From Candidatus Aegiribacteria sp. (GTDB lineage: Bacteria > Fermentibacterota > Fermentibacteria > Fermentibacterales > Fermentibacteraceae), in contig DAOWAG010000042.1 of assembly GCA_030634715.1 (NCBI GenBank), forward strand, positions 1 through 8,116: a DNA stretch of 8,116 bases. The letters run 5' to 3'. Numbering within the stretch: the first letter of the stretch is position 1; each line of letters opens with the position of its first letter. Under the pieces are notes generated by a model. That model was not told the origin of the DNA, did no database searches, and saw nothing but the letters and a program-made list of their open reading frames with translations. Positions 1 to 7,327 of the stretch are shown piece after piece. Made by a program: the position numbers and the translations under genes.

Positions 1-807
1 ACGGTACAGGACCGCTCCGGTTTGCGCTTCCCCGAGCTCCACGCCGGGAAGACCCACATGGTTAATCTGATGTATCCCTTCTTTGTGAAGAAAGCATCGA
101 GGATAATAGCTGTTTCTGAATTCACAGCGAAAGAATTAAGGGTCAATTTCCCGGACTCATCTGAAAAAATCGTTGTCATTCATGAAGCTGCTCCTCCTGA
201 ATACGCTCCCGTAAAGGACATGTCCGTACTTGAGCGGGTTCGGGAGAAGTATTCTCTTCCTGATCGATTCTTTCTTTTTCTTGGCACTCTTGAACCGAGA
301 AAAAATCTTACTGGTCTGCTGGATGCCTTTTATAATGTGGCAGACTCAATTCCACACTCTCTTGTCATATCAGGCAGTACAGGCTGGAAAACACAGGCTA
401 TTTTCGAGAAACTTCAAGAAGGTGTTTCCGGGGGAAAAGTATTCCTGACTGGCCATGTTGACAGGAAGGATGTTCAGGCTCTTTTATCAATGGCGGAATT
501 CTTCGCTTACCCTTCTCTTTACGAAGGATTTGGTCTTCCTGTTCTTGAATCGATGGCCTGCGGTACACCTGTAATAACATCGAGCGTTTCATCAATGCCG
601 GAAATCGCCGGGAACGCTGCTCTTCTTGTTGATCCTCTTTCGAAGGACAGTATCGCGACAGCGATCAGAACGATGGCGCTGGATGGCAGTAAAAGGGAAG
701 AGTTCTCAGAAAAAGGACTGGCAAGAGCAAGTGAGTTCAGCTGGCGGAGAGCAGCCGGGGAAACAATGGATGTGTACAGATCTCTTCCCATCTGGATCCA
801 AGACTGA
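1..807 (+). CDS. GT4-family glycosyltransferase, 5' end outside the window
   Basis: The reading frame is open from base 1, so this is the C-terminal 268 residues of a protein that probably has about 370. GT-B glycosyltransferases of family GT4 transfer a sugar from a nucleotide-sugar to a lipid-linked or growing glycan at the cytoplasmic membrane face. Visible marks are a segment resembling the family's 'HDLSFLRFPE' region near residues 3-13 (here QDRSGLRFPE), IIAVSEFTA (about 35-43), the start of the nucleotide-binding half at FLGTLEPRKN (about 93-102), and the donor-site E-x7-E motif EGFGLPVLE at 175-183, followed by ACGTPVI and a PEIAG segment. The overall look is of mannosyl/rhamnosyl-type GT4 enzymes, but the sugar cannot be told from sequence. 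A TTG at base 22 could serve as a start, but the homologous sequence continues upstream of it, so I do not take it as the true start. The gene overlaps the flippase gene by one base and is probably co-transcribed with it. Confidence 0.93.
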   Translation, partial: TVQDRSGLRFPELHAGKTHMVNLMYPFFVKKASRIIAVSEFTAKELRVNFPDSSEKIVVIHEAAPPEYAPVKDMSVLERVREKYSLPDRFFLFLGTLEPRKNLTGLLDAFYNVADSIPHSLVISGSTGWKTQAIFEKLQEGVSGGKVFLTGHVDRKDVQALLSMAEFFAYPSLYEGFGLPVLESMACGTPVITSSVSSMPEIAGNAALLVDPLSKDSIATAIRTMALDGSKREEFSEKGLARASEFSWRRAAGETMDVYRSLPIWIQD

Positions 808-2390
808 TGTCCCGGAAATTTCTGAAGTGGTTCGGTTCGTCGAAGAGCAGGGGCAGCGGATTTTCCCTGATGTCCTTCGGGAATTTCATAGCGGCTGTAT
901 TCACTTACCTAAGACAGGTTGAGATTGCGAGAGTTTTCGGTACTTCATGGAAGACTGACGCATTCGCTGTTTCCCTGGTATTTCCTGTTCTTGTCAGAGA
1001 TGTTATTGCACATTCTATAGGCGCCACTTTCATCCCAATTTACTCGAGCGTGAAGGAACAGAAAGGACCCCTGGCCGCGGAAAAACTTCTCAACAGGGTA
1101 TTGACCTGGACCGGACTGGCAGGATTGATCCTCTCGGGGGCATTGTTCTTTCTGAGCCGGCATCTCGTTTTTGCTGTAGGACCAGGTCTGGATCAGGAAG
1201 CGCTGAATCTTGCATCTGTCATGCTGAAAATGATGATTCCCATCCTTGTACTCAGTGCTCTCAGCGGAGTTCTGCAGGGCTTGTGCAACTTTGAGAAACG
1301 TTATGGACTGACCTCAATTCTCAGGGTGGTTGAGATAACCACTTCACTGATTATTGTATTACTTCTCAGCGGTCCCATCGGGATCATGGCGCTTCCGTTA
1401 TCAGTACTCGCCGGTTCCGTAGGGATGTTTGTCGTGCTTCTTATTATTACGTGGAGGTTTCGCCACTCGATCCGCATAGAATTGAATCCTGTTGATCCGG
1501 ACTTCGCAAGACAGATCAGGATGGCGCTTCCAATAATAGGCGGGAGTGTTTTCGGGTTCCTCGGACCCGTTGCTGACAAGATTCTTGCGTCATTTCTAAT
1601 GGAGAGCAGCGTAACTGCTCTTGAATACGCCAACCGGATAATCAAGATTCTTTTTTCCATTCTGCTGCTTCCAATTTCTACGCTTGCCAACGTTTCCCTC
1701 TCATCTTTGTCGGCGAGGGAAGATGCAGGATCTTTCAGAGAGGAGCTGAAATCCCTTCTCAACTGGAATTCATCCCTGATGATTCCCGGATCCACAGTTC
1801 TTATGGTTTTATCCGTACCACTTGTATCGCTTCTGTTCCAGAGAGGGGAATTCAGTATTGGTGATTCCCGAATGGTTGCGTACTCATTGATGTTCTATGC
1901 GCCATGGCTGGCGTCCTTCAGCTTCGGTTCTGTAATATCAAGAGCGTTTTTTGCCTTAAAAGACACAACGACGCCGGTTCTGATCGGTATATGGGGAATG
2001 ATAGTGAATGTGCTGCTCAATTTCATTCTAATTGGCCCTCTTGGTATCGGAGGGCTTGCGCTGGGTACTACAATTGCTTCATCCGCGAAAGTCGTGCTGC
2101 TCCTCTACTTCCTTCGAAAGAAGACAGGGAATATTCAGGGAAGAGATATAGCCGTTGAGCATCTGAAGATTTTTCTCGGAGTAGCAGCAATGGCGGGAAC
2201 TATGCTTCTAATGAAGCAGATGATACCGTATGATCTGCAGGCGGGTTTTGCTGATAAATTCGGAAAAGTAATTCTGTATCTTGCCTCGGGGACAACGGTT
2301 TATATCATCCTGTTGATTTCTCTTGGGTCAGAGGTATCCCGCATTGTGCTCCGAAAGATAAAGAACTTTTGGAAGCGTCCGATCAGATAA
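807..2390 (+). CDS. murJ: MurJ/MviN-family lipid-linked oligosaccharide flippase
   Basis: A 527-residue polytopic membrane protein, close to the usual 500-530 of MurJ, with about 14 hydrophobic segments. MurJ moves lipid II (or related undecaprenyl-linked glycans) across the inner membrane. Family signatures are RVFGTSWKTDAF (42-53), an FIPIY segment (75-79), LLFQRGEFS (342-350) and SRAFFALKDTTTP (378-390). Aligned by eye, without gaps, to my recollection of E. coli MurJ, the charged cavity residues R24, D39, R52 and R270 correspond to R36, D51, R64 and R277. R18 corresponds to A30 and E273 to K280. These changes suggest a diverged paralogue, perhaps one serving an exopolysaccharide or O-antigen, rather than the housekeeping enzyme; this is inference. 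The ATG overlaps the preceding stop as TGATG, which implies translational coupling; only a weak GGAT lies upstream. A later ATG at 870 has no ribosome site. The 3' end overlaps the converging glycosyltransferase gene by 8 bases. Confidence 0.92.
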   Translation: MSRKFLKWFGSSKSRGSGFSLMSFGNFIAAVFTYLRQVEIARVFGTSWKTDAFAVSLVFPVLVRDVIAHSIGATFIPIYSSVKEQKGPLAAEKLLNRVLTWTGLAGLILSGALFFLSRHLVFAVGPGLDQEALNLASVMLKMMIPILVLSALSGVLQGLCNFEKRYGLTSILRVVEITTSLIIVLLLSGPIGIMALPLSVLAGSVGMFVVLLIITWRFRHSIRIELNPVDPDFARQIRMALPIIGGSVFGFLGPVADKILASFLMESSVTALEYANRIIKILFSILLLPISTLANVSLSSLSAREDAGSFREELKSLLNWNSSLMIPGSTVLMVLSVPLVSLLFQRGEFSIGDSRMVAYSLMFYAPWLASFSFGSVISRAFFALKDTTTPVLIGIWGMIVNVLLNFILIGPLGIGGLALGTTIASSAKVVLLLYFLRKKTGNIQGRDIAVEHLKIFLGVAAMAGTMLLMKQMIPYDLQAGFADKFGKVILYLASGTTVYIILLISLGSEVSRIVLRKIKNFWKRPIR

Positions 2391-2403
2391 GACCTGATTT
2401 TTT
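2381..2403 (+). terminator. possible weak intrinsic terminator of the flippase transcript
   Basis: A five-base stem (ATCAG at 2382-2386 pairing with CTGAT at 2394-2398, with a possible G-U pair added) encloses a seven-base loop and runs straight into six T residues (2398-2403). It straddles the flippase stop codon and lies inside the 3' end of the opposing glycosyltransferase gene. The stem is short and AT-containing, so efficiency would be low. On the minus strand no T run follows it. It may be chance. Confidence 0.3.
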
Positions 2404-3405
2404 GAGGATCTCCCTGAAACGCTGTTTTGCCTGAGCGACATGATAATGTTTCAAAGCGAAATCTCGGCCCTTTCTCCTTGTTTCAAGTGTGTCATCCCAA
2501 TGCTTCGCAGTATCATCGATTAGAGCGGCAAGTTCTTCCGGTGTCTCAAAGATTCCTGTCAGCTCCGGAGCTTCGAGCGCGAGATGAGTCCAGGGCATTA
2601 CTAATGGAAAGATTCCTGAAGCCTGATATTCAGGAACTTTCATTTGATAGATTTCCTGAACCTTCCTGTAGCAGGCGACTCCTATCTGGAAGCGATTCAG
2701 AAAGTCTGGCAGTTCGGTACGGAGAACAGGTTCGTGATATGCGATTTTTCCTCCTGAAGAAGCACATGCTTTCTCAATTTCTTTTCTGAGAGGACCATCT
2801 CCGACGATTGTGCCCTTCAGAGAGGACTTCATTACCCCTTCGATAAAAAACATGGGACGACGGATATCGTCCAGGGACGATACAAGCACTACTTCTTTTG
2901 CAGACGGATGTTCGATGTATGTAAAGCGATCAAGGTTCTCCGTATGTGGAAGTACCTCCACCCCAGGAACGTTTACGCTGGGGCTGAGAGTGGCGAAGAG
3001 AGCACCCTTCAGCAGGCGATTTATTTCCGATAGCGGTGTGGTGATCGGCTGCGTATGAATCCTGAGAGCGTAAGGAATTCCCAGAGAGATACACTTTCGA
3101 GCGGAGAGTATGTCGAGGCAAAGCACAAAATCCGGCTGGAATACTCTGAATTCCCTTCTGATAGCAAGTCCAAAGACTGTTTCGGATAATTTTCTTCCGA
3201 GTCTGCCTGTTAATCCGGGTCTGGGATTATTCCTGAATACTCTCCTCAGTCCGTAAACAGGAATATTCTCCATCTCATAGTAACCTTCAAGGCCCCTTGC
3301 AACTACATATCTGACATCATAATCTTTCTCCAGCAGATCAAGAGGAGTGGTCCATCCGCCGGAGTACCCCGGAATCGTATGGTAAGTTGCTACAAGTACT
3401 TTCAT
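2383..3405 (-). CDS. GT-B/GT4-like glycosyltransferase
   Basis: A 340-residue protein, probably a cytoplasmic or membrane-associated glycosyltransferase acting on surface polysaccharide. The N-terminus MKVLVATYHT followed by a glycine-rich GYSGGW (13-18) is the usual first strand and loop of the GT-B acceptor domain. The C-terminal donor domain shows TIVGDGPLRKEIE (199-211), a YHEPV...ELPDFLN stretch (223-237) and an E-x7-E element EIYQMKVPE (251-259). These match the GT4 plan, although the central glycine-rich part of the usual motif is missing. It is shorter than typical GT4 enzymes (about 370-400), so the family call is moderate and the sugar is unknown. The ATG at 3405-3403 overlaps the upstream stop as ATGA, and AGGGGG at 3418-3413 lies seven bases before it. 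The frame is open further upstream, to 3561, but that part lies inside the membrane-protein gene and lacks such a site. This is the last gene of the minus-strand operon. Confidence 0.88.
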   Translation of the reverse strand: MKVLVATYHTIPGYSGGWTTPLDLLEKDYDVRYVVARGLEGYYEMENIPVYGLRRVFRNNPRPGLTGRLGRKLSETVFGLAIRREFRVFQPDFVLCLDILSARKCISLGIPYALRIHTQPITTPLSEINRLLKGALFATLSPSVNVPGVEVLPHTENLDRFTYIEHPSAKEVVLVSSLDDIRRPMFFIEGVMKSSLKGTIVGDGPLRKEIEKACASSGGKIAYHEPVLRTELPDFLNRFQIGVACYRKVQEIYQMKVPEYQASGIFPLVMPWTHLALEAPELTGIFETPEELAALIDDTAKHWDDTLETRRKGRDFALKHYHVAQAKQRFREILKKSGLI

Positions 3406-4835
3406 GCAGCATCCCCCTTTCTGTTGAAAATGGATACTGTCGCGAGCAGAATGCCGATATACAGCCAGAAGAAACTGCTTGTCTGTGGCCAGCAGAGGAA
3501 ATTGTCCAGGATCTGGTGTATTCCGAACCCAAGAAGCCCGGCGCTTAAACCGATTCCCCATGGGAAACGTGCTTTTTTGATAGCTTTGAAAGAGGCAACG
3601 ACCACCGCGGCGATTATCAGGAATAATCCACCAAGTGAAATTAATCCCCCCCTAACTGCATGAGTCAGGAACAGACTGTTGAGCCCTCCAAAGTGGCTGA
3701 TGGGTTCGGTGCTAACAAAGTGTCTTATCTCCCAGAAGCTGTAAATTCTTGTATTTCCCCAGAAGAATTCTTCCGCTCCCCAGCCTATGCCTGTAACAGG
3801 CGAGTCGAGAAACTGGTTCCATAAACCCCTGTAAGTAATATGTCGATGAAGGAGAGTAGGCTGATTAATCAATTCACCAGGATTCATGAAAAAACTCATT
3901 TGACGTTCGAATAAATCCGCGTTCTTCACAAGAAATCCGACAAAAAGAATACTTATCAGAACCGGTATCCATAGACGTTTTCTGAAACGATAGATTAGCA
4001 CAACTCCGACGCCGATTGCCATAGAGAAAAGTCCTCCTCTGGAGAATGTGAACAGAATGCACAGAATTCCCAGAAGAGCGGCAATCAAAGCTGTAATCCG
4101 CCATCTTATTGATTTTTCCCAGAGTCCGAGCGCTGTCGCCACGGGAATCGCCAGCTCCAGATATCCCGCGAAAACGTTTGCATTACCCATAAAAGAAGAT
4201 ATTCTGCCTCTGTACAAATATCCGATTGATATATCCACTCTTGAAAAACCTGAGATGGACATGTATTCAACAATCCCGACAATTGCCGCCAGTAGAAGAA
4301 TCAGGACAAGGCTCCTTATCAAGCGGAGAAGCCTGTCCTCAGTATTGCAGAGATCGGGAACTATGAATACCAGTGGCATGAAAAGAAATACGCTGCTTCC
4401 CTCTCTTATGGCGTTCCAGAAGTACTGGCCATGTATATGGATTGAGACAGTAATGCTGATTATCTGAAGAGCCAGCGCAATGAATATCAGCTTCACAGGG
4501 AATGATATGTAAGGAAGAGGGTCGTTCCAGACGATCTTGTCCACAGCGTAAAAACCGAAGAAGCCGAATACTCCAAGGGTCAGAAGAGAGGGATAAAAAA
4601 TTCCCAGCGGCAGTGTACTTCCACCAAGAAGGAAGACCAGTGGCAAAAAAGGCAGCCAGGCGGCTGGCCGCGGATTAATAACAATCAGTATCCCGCCAAG
4701 GACCGTCCCCACAGCGGCAAATCGGAGGGTTGATGGAAATAGCAGATAAACCATCAGATATCCCGCAGTAAGCAGAAGAAGCAGAATTGTTCCCTGAAAA
4801 CCGAGCTTGCATTTCCCGGCCAGGCTGCTAATCAA
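3402..4835 (-). CDS. O-antigen ligase/polymerase (WaaL/Wzy-like) membrane protein
   Basis: A 477-residue protein with about 10-12 hydrophobic segments and a larger extramembrane stretch at about 302-390. This is the layout of the O-antigen ligase (Wzy_C) superfamily, which polymerises undecaprenyl-linked repeat units or joins the glycan to lipid A or another acceptor on the periplasmic side. Visible signatures are RGRISSFMGNANVFAGYL (209-226), TFSRGGLF (263-270), the extracytoplasmic WNQFLDSPVTGIGWG (339-353) and HFGGLNSLFLTHAVRGG (381-397), where family members carry a conserved His followed by G-x-x-G. Ligase and polymerase cannot be separated by sequence alone. The proposed start is TTG at 4835-4833, giving an 8-base overlap with the zinc-ribbon gene (TTGATTAG). 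Its ribosome site is weak (an A-rich AAAAGAA), so translation may depend on coupling. The stop overlaps the next ATG by 4 bases. Confidence 0.9.
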   Translation of the reverse strand: MISSLAGKCKLGFQGTILLLLLTAGYLMVYLLFPSTLRFAAVGTVLGGILIVINPRPAAWLPFLPLVFLLGGSTLPLGIFYPSLLTLGVFGFFGFYAVDKIVWNDPLPYISFPVKLIFIALALQIISITVSIHIHGQYFWNAIREGSSVFLFMPLVFIVPDLCNTEDRLLRLIRSLVLILLLAAIVGIVEYMSISGFSRVDISIGYLYRGRISSFMGNANVFAGYLELAIPVATALGLWEKSIRWRITALIAALLGILCILFTFSRGGLFSMAIGVGVVLIYRFRKRLWIPVLISILFVGFLVKNADLFERQMSFFMNPGELINQPTLLHRHITYRGLWNQFLDSPVTGIGWGAEEFFWGNTRIYSFWEIRHFVSTEPISHFGGLNSLFLTHAVRGGLISLGGLFLIIAAVVVASFKAIKKARFPWGIGLSAGLLGFGIHQILDNFLCWPQTSSFFWLYIGILLATVSIFNRKGDAA

Positions 4836-5142
4836 TTTCTTTTCGTTTCTGCTTTAATCCATGATCTGAATCTCCAAAGAGTTTGCTGAAACTGTCCCTG
4901 GATGCGGAGGGTTTATTGGATGTCGGAGATGGAGACCGGCGCTCAGGCATGTACTCCTCGCAGAAATTAATGCCCTCTCTGTCTCGCACGGCTTCGGTGG
5001 TCAGAGAACGGCATCTTTCAGTTTTTTGGTCATAGATACTGCACTGAATACACGCATGGAGATAACTTCCACAGCTCTCACAATACGCCTTGAATCCAAT
5101 AGTCTCGGAATGATATTCAGTGCCACATTTCTGGCAGATCAT
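4828..5142 (-). CDS. small cysteine-rich zinc-ribbon protein
   Basis: A 104-residue protein with eight cysteines in its first 61 residues: three CxxC pairs (3/6, 21/24, 31/34) plus C44 and C61. This spacing fits one or two treble-clef/zinc-ribbon modules binding one or two zinc ions. The segment YCESCGSYLHACIQC and the later NFCEEY resemble a small uncharacterised family I have seen in Deltaproteobacteria and related groups, where a 'CR...E.V.d+e..NFC' pattern follows the ribbon. That is memory, not a search. The tail after residue 65 is polar and rich in Ser, Pro, Lys and Arg, and probably disordered. No signal peptide is present, so it is cytoplasmic; function unknown. The start is chosen at ATG 5142-5140, which overlaps the greA-like stop as ATGA and has GGAGGA (5157-5152) nine bases upstream. 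An upstream in-frame start at 5184 would add 14 residues inside the greA-like gene and is less likely. Confidence 0.8.
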   Translation of the reverse strand: MICQKCGTEYHSETIGFKAYCESCGSYLHACIQCSIYDQKTERCRSLTTEAVRDREGINFCEEYMPERRSPSPTSNKPSASRDSFSKLFGDSDHGLKQKRKEID

Positions 5143-7247
5143 TGCTGCATATCCTCCAGTATTTCCAGGGAGACTATTTTCCATTTCTCATTTCCGGTTC
5201 CCGGAAGCATGACTGTATCTCCCTGTGACTTTCCGATAACAATTTTCCCGACAGGAGCCATGTAATTGATTCTGCTCTTATCCGGATCGGCATCCAGCGG
5301 TCCCACAATATCAAAAACACGCAAGGACGAAGGATCTTCTGTGCTTTCAAGCGCAACTCTTATGCCGGGAGAAACAATCGAAGTGCTTATCTCTGCTGAG
5401 GGATAAACCTGGTACTTTTCAAGCTCATCAATCCACCTTCGGAGCCTGTCAAGGAGCAGATCACGCTTTTCTATTGCGGCTGCGTATTCAGCGTTTTCTG
5501 AAAGATCTCCATGTGAAGCCGCTTCACCGATTGCATCCGCTGCCGCAGGAATTTCAATCTGCTTCAAATGGAGGCACTCAGCTTTTCTTTTTTCGATAGC
5601 CTGTTTGCTTGAAAAAAGATTGTCGGATTCCCAGAAGTGCTTTTTCAATGATCTTGCGGCGCCCGATTCTCTCCTTCGAGAAATTTCCCTACCAACTGCG
5701 AGAAACAGACCTTCGCGGTGTGCGATGGAACTTGTATCGAAAATCTCGAGATAGTTAGTCAGTTGTCTTGTGTCAATTGAAGACAAGTATCCATCCAGTT
5801 TATCTTTCAGTGAACCCATTAGAAGGCTAATCACCTTTTTCTGAGTATCTGCTTTCGCGAAGATCAGATAATCCATGAACAGTTTAATCTGTTTCTCATC
5901 GAAAGATGAATCATCAAAACCTTCGTGTGTAGCCAGAAAACAGAGCGCCCAGAGAAATTGATCTGTCTCGGACGGATTTGAAAGGAAAGACCCTATACAC
6001 TCCGAAAGCAGGGAAGTGTCCACCTTCTCGAGGAATTTAGCGCAATGCTCCCAGAGCGCTCTTTTCAGCTGCGTTATAAGCTTGAGTTTCTCCCTGCGGT
6101 CTGCATCACTCGAGAGAAAGAGTTCAAGGTATAACTTTCTGCAGGATGGTGAATGAATTTCGGATGTGGCTCTCAATCCCCTTGCAGAGGTTTTCTCAAT
6201 ATAGTTTGAGGCAATATTCATGAAATCATCCGTTTTACCGTTCCCGGTAAGGATCCAGGACAGCTCAAAAAGAGAGCCTGTTTCCGGGCTGGATATATTT
6301 TTCATATCATCAAGCAGATCAGCCATAGATTCAGGATTGAATTCCCCGGATGCTTTCAGGAGAGCCTGAAGTTCTTTTGTCTTATCCGAGACAGGATGCT
6401 TTCTGCGGTTGATGATACTCCGAATCTGGTCATGATCCTTTACGGTTTCATTCTTGAGTACAATACGATCTCCAAGATCGGTGAAACCAGGTGTAACAGA
6501 CGCTGTTTTCCTCAGTAGTTTCCATGCTTCCGTATTCTTGATCTCGGAATCTTTAAACACAGGAGTCAGATCCAGCAGAGTTATCTCCTCATGATTTCCG
6601 AAGGGTTCCCGGAGAAGTCTCTTCAGGAACTCCGCAGGAGAGCTGTTGAAGAGATGAAGAAAATCTGAAGGGTTACACCATCTCAGAACGATGAGAGAAT
6701 CAGGCATAAGAGGATTTGTTGTATCAAGCGCAACATCCAGTTTCATGTCATGACTCGCTGAATTTTGAAAATCGATAGTGATGAAAGTCCGGCTTATCCT
6801 GATAATGCGTCCGGGGCCGAATATATGATGAAAGAGATATCTGCCTTCTCTGTAATGCATAAGTTTCCGGAACTTTTTCCAGGAGAGATCGACAGGAGCA
6901 TCCTTATCGGTCAAACCACTCATATTCAGAAAATTCTCAAGAGGCTGGAACATGAGATATTCATCTCTAAGAGATTCAATCAGGGATCTTCTCAGGGGTT
7001 CGGAATGACTGAAGATACAGGCTGATTTTCTGAGCAGGTCCGGAATCTGATCGGCTCCTTTATTCCCCATCTCCTCAATTACCAACTCAAGCAGATCTTG
7101 TGCAAGAGCTTCTTTGTTATTCTGCTTCAAAACAGAAAAAACCTTGATCATCTCTTCAACCGGGATCTCCCCTGAGAGACATTCAAGCCAAAGATCGGCA
7201 AGGATATCATATTTTCCAGCCCTTGCGGCATCAGCTATTTTGGACAA
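5139..7247 (-). CDS. greA: long GreA-type transcription elongation factor with large N-terminal extension
   Basis: A 702-residue protein; ordinary GreA has about 158. The C-terminal 160 residues are GreA-like: a coiled-coil hairpin with tip GDLSENAEY (580-588), in which D581 and E584 match the two catalytic acids of E. coli GreA (D41, E44), then the FKBP-like C-terminal domain ending PVGKIVIGKSQGD (665-677) and a WKIVSLEI strand. GreA binds the RNA polymerase secondary channel and stimulates cleavage of backtracked RNA. Residues 1-540 are mostly helical and repeat-like. They contain a small beta-rich island at about 134-190 (HHIFGPGRI, ITIDF, SHDMKLDVAL) that resembles CarD/KOW-type folds seen in long GreA proteins of Chlamydiae and spirochaetes. 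The role of this part is not established. The start is TTG at 7247-7245; AGGAGG (7257-7252) lies only four bases before it, and an in-frame stop lies a few codons upstream. First gene of the minus-strand operon. Confidence 0.88.
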   Translation of the reverse strand: MSKIADAARAGKYDILADLWLECLSGEIPVEEMIKVFSVLKQNNKEALAQDLLELVIEEMGNKGADQIPDLLRKSACIFSHSEPLRRSLIESLRDEYLMFQPLENFLNMSGLTDKDAPVDLSWKKFRKLMHYREGRYLFHHIFGPGRIIRISRTFITIDFQNSASHDMKLDVALDTTNPLMPDSLIVLRWCNPSDFLHLFNSSPAEFLKRLLREPFGNHEEITLLDLTPVFKDSEIKNTEAWKLLRKTASVTPGFTDLGDRIVLKNETVKDHDQIRSIINRRKHPVSDKTKELQALLKASGEFNPESMADLLDDMKNISSPETGSLFELSWILTGNGKTDDFMNIASNYIEKTSARGLRATSEIHSPSCRKLYLELFLSSDADRREKLKLITQLKRALWEHCAKFLEKVDTSLLSECIGSFLSNPSETDQFLWALCFLATHEGFDDSSFDEKQIKLFMDYLIFAKADTQKKVISLLMGSLKDKLDGYLSSIDTRQLTNYLEIFDTSSIAHREGLFLAVGREISRRRESGAARSLKKHFWESDNLFSSKQAIEKRKAECLHLKQIEIPAAADAIGEAASHGDLSENAEYAAAIEKRDLLLDRLRRWIDELEKYQVYPSAEISTSIVSPGIRVALESTEDPSSLRVFDIVGPLDADPDKSRINYMAPVGKIVIGKSQGDTVMLPGTGNEKWKIVSLEILEDMQQ

Positions 7248-7251
7248 TCTT

Positions 7252-7257
7252 CCTCCT
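7252..7257 (-). promoter_or_regulatory. ribosome binding site of the greA-like gene
   Basis: AGGAGG read on the minus strand is a near-perfect Shine-Dalgarno sequence, four bases before the TTG at 7247. The tight spacing is a little unusual. It fixes the start, because an in-frame stop lies five codons upstream and no ATG follows until residue 33. Confidence 0.7.
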
Positions 7258-7320
7258 GTCTATCAATTGCAGAAGATAATACACTTCTATATTTTTCGGT
7301 AAGAGTAAGACTATTGAATT

Positions 7321-7327
7321 AAGGAGG
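7321..7327 (+). promoter_or_regulatory. ribosome binding site of the Tat-signal protein gene
   Basis: AAGGAGG, a strong Shine-Dalgarno sequence, ends six bases before the TTG at 7334. It places the start directly before a lysine-rich n-region and a twin-arginine motif. There is no ATG in a better position. Confidence 0.8.

Noticed and set aside
1301..1795. A 164-codon open frame on the minus strand inside the flippase gene
   Set aside because: It lies wholly within a clear MurJ-family gene on the other strand and its translation shows no motif. It is the antisense shadow of hydrophobic codons.
2427..2789. A 120-codon open frame on the plus strand
   Set aside because: It is antisense to the 340-residue glycosyltransferase and shows no recognisable protein features.
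3406..3561. A 52-residue N-terminal extension of the minus-strand glycosyltransferase
   Set aside because: It overlaps the ligase gene heavily and has no family resemblance. The ATG at 3405 has an AGGGGG site and gives the normal GT-B first strand.
4048..4467. A 139-codon open frame on the plus strand
   Set aside because: It is antisense to the O-antigen ligase gene, which has strong family motifs. The shadow protein is basic and featureless, with no convincing ribosome site.
5143..5184. A 14-residue N-terminal extension of the zinc-ribbon protein
   Set aside because: The ATG at 5142 has a proper GGAGGA site and an ATGA overlap. The extension lies inside the greA-like coding sequence.
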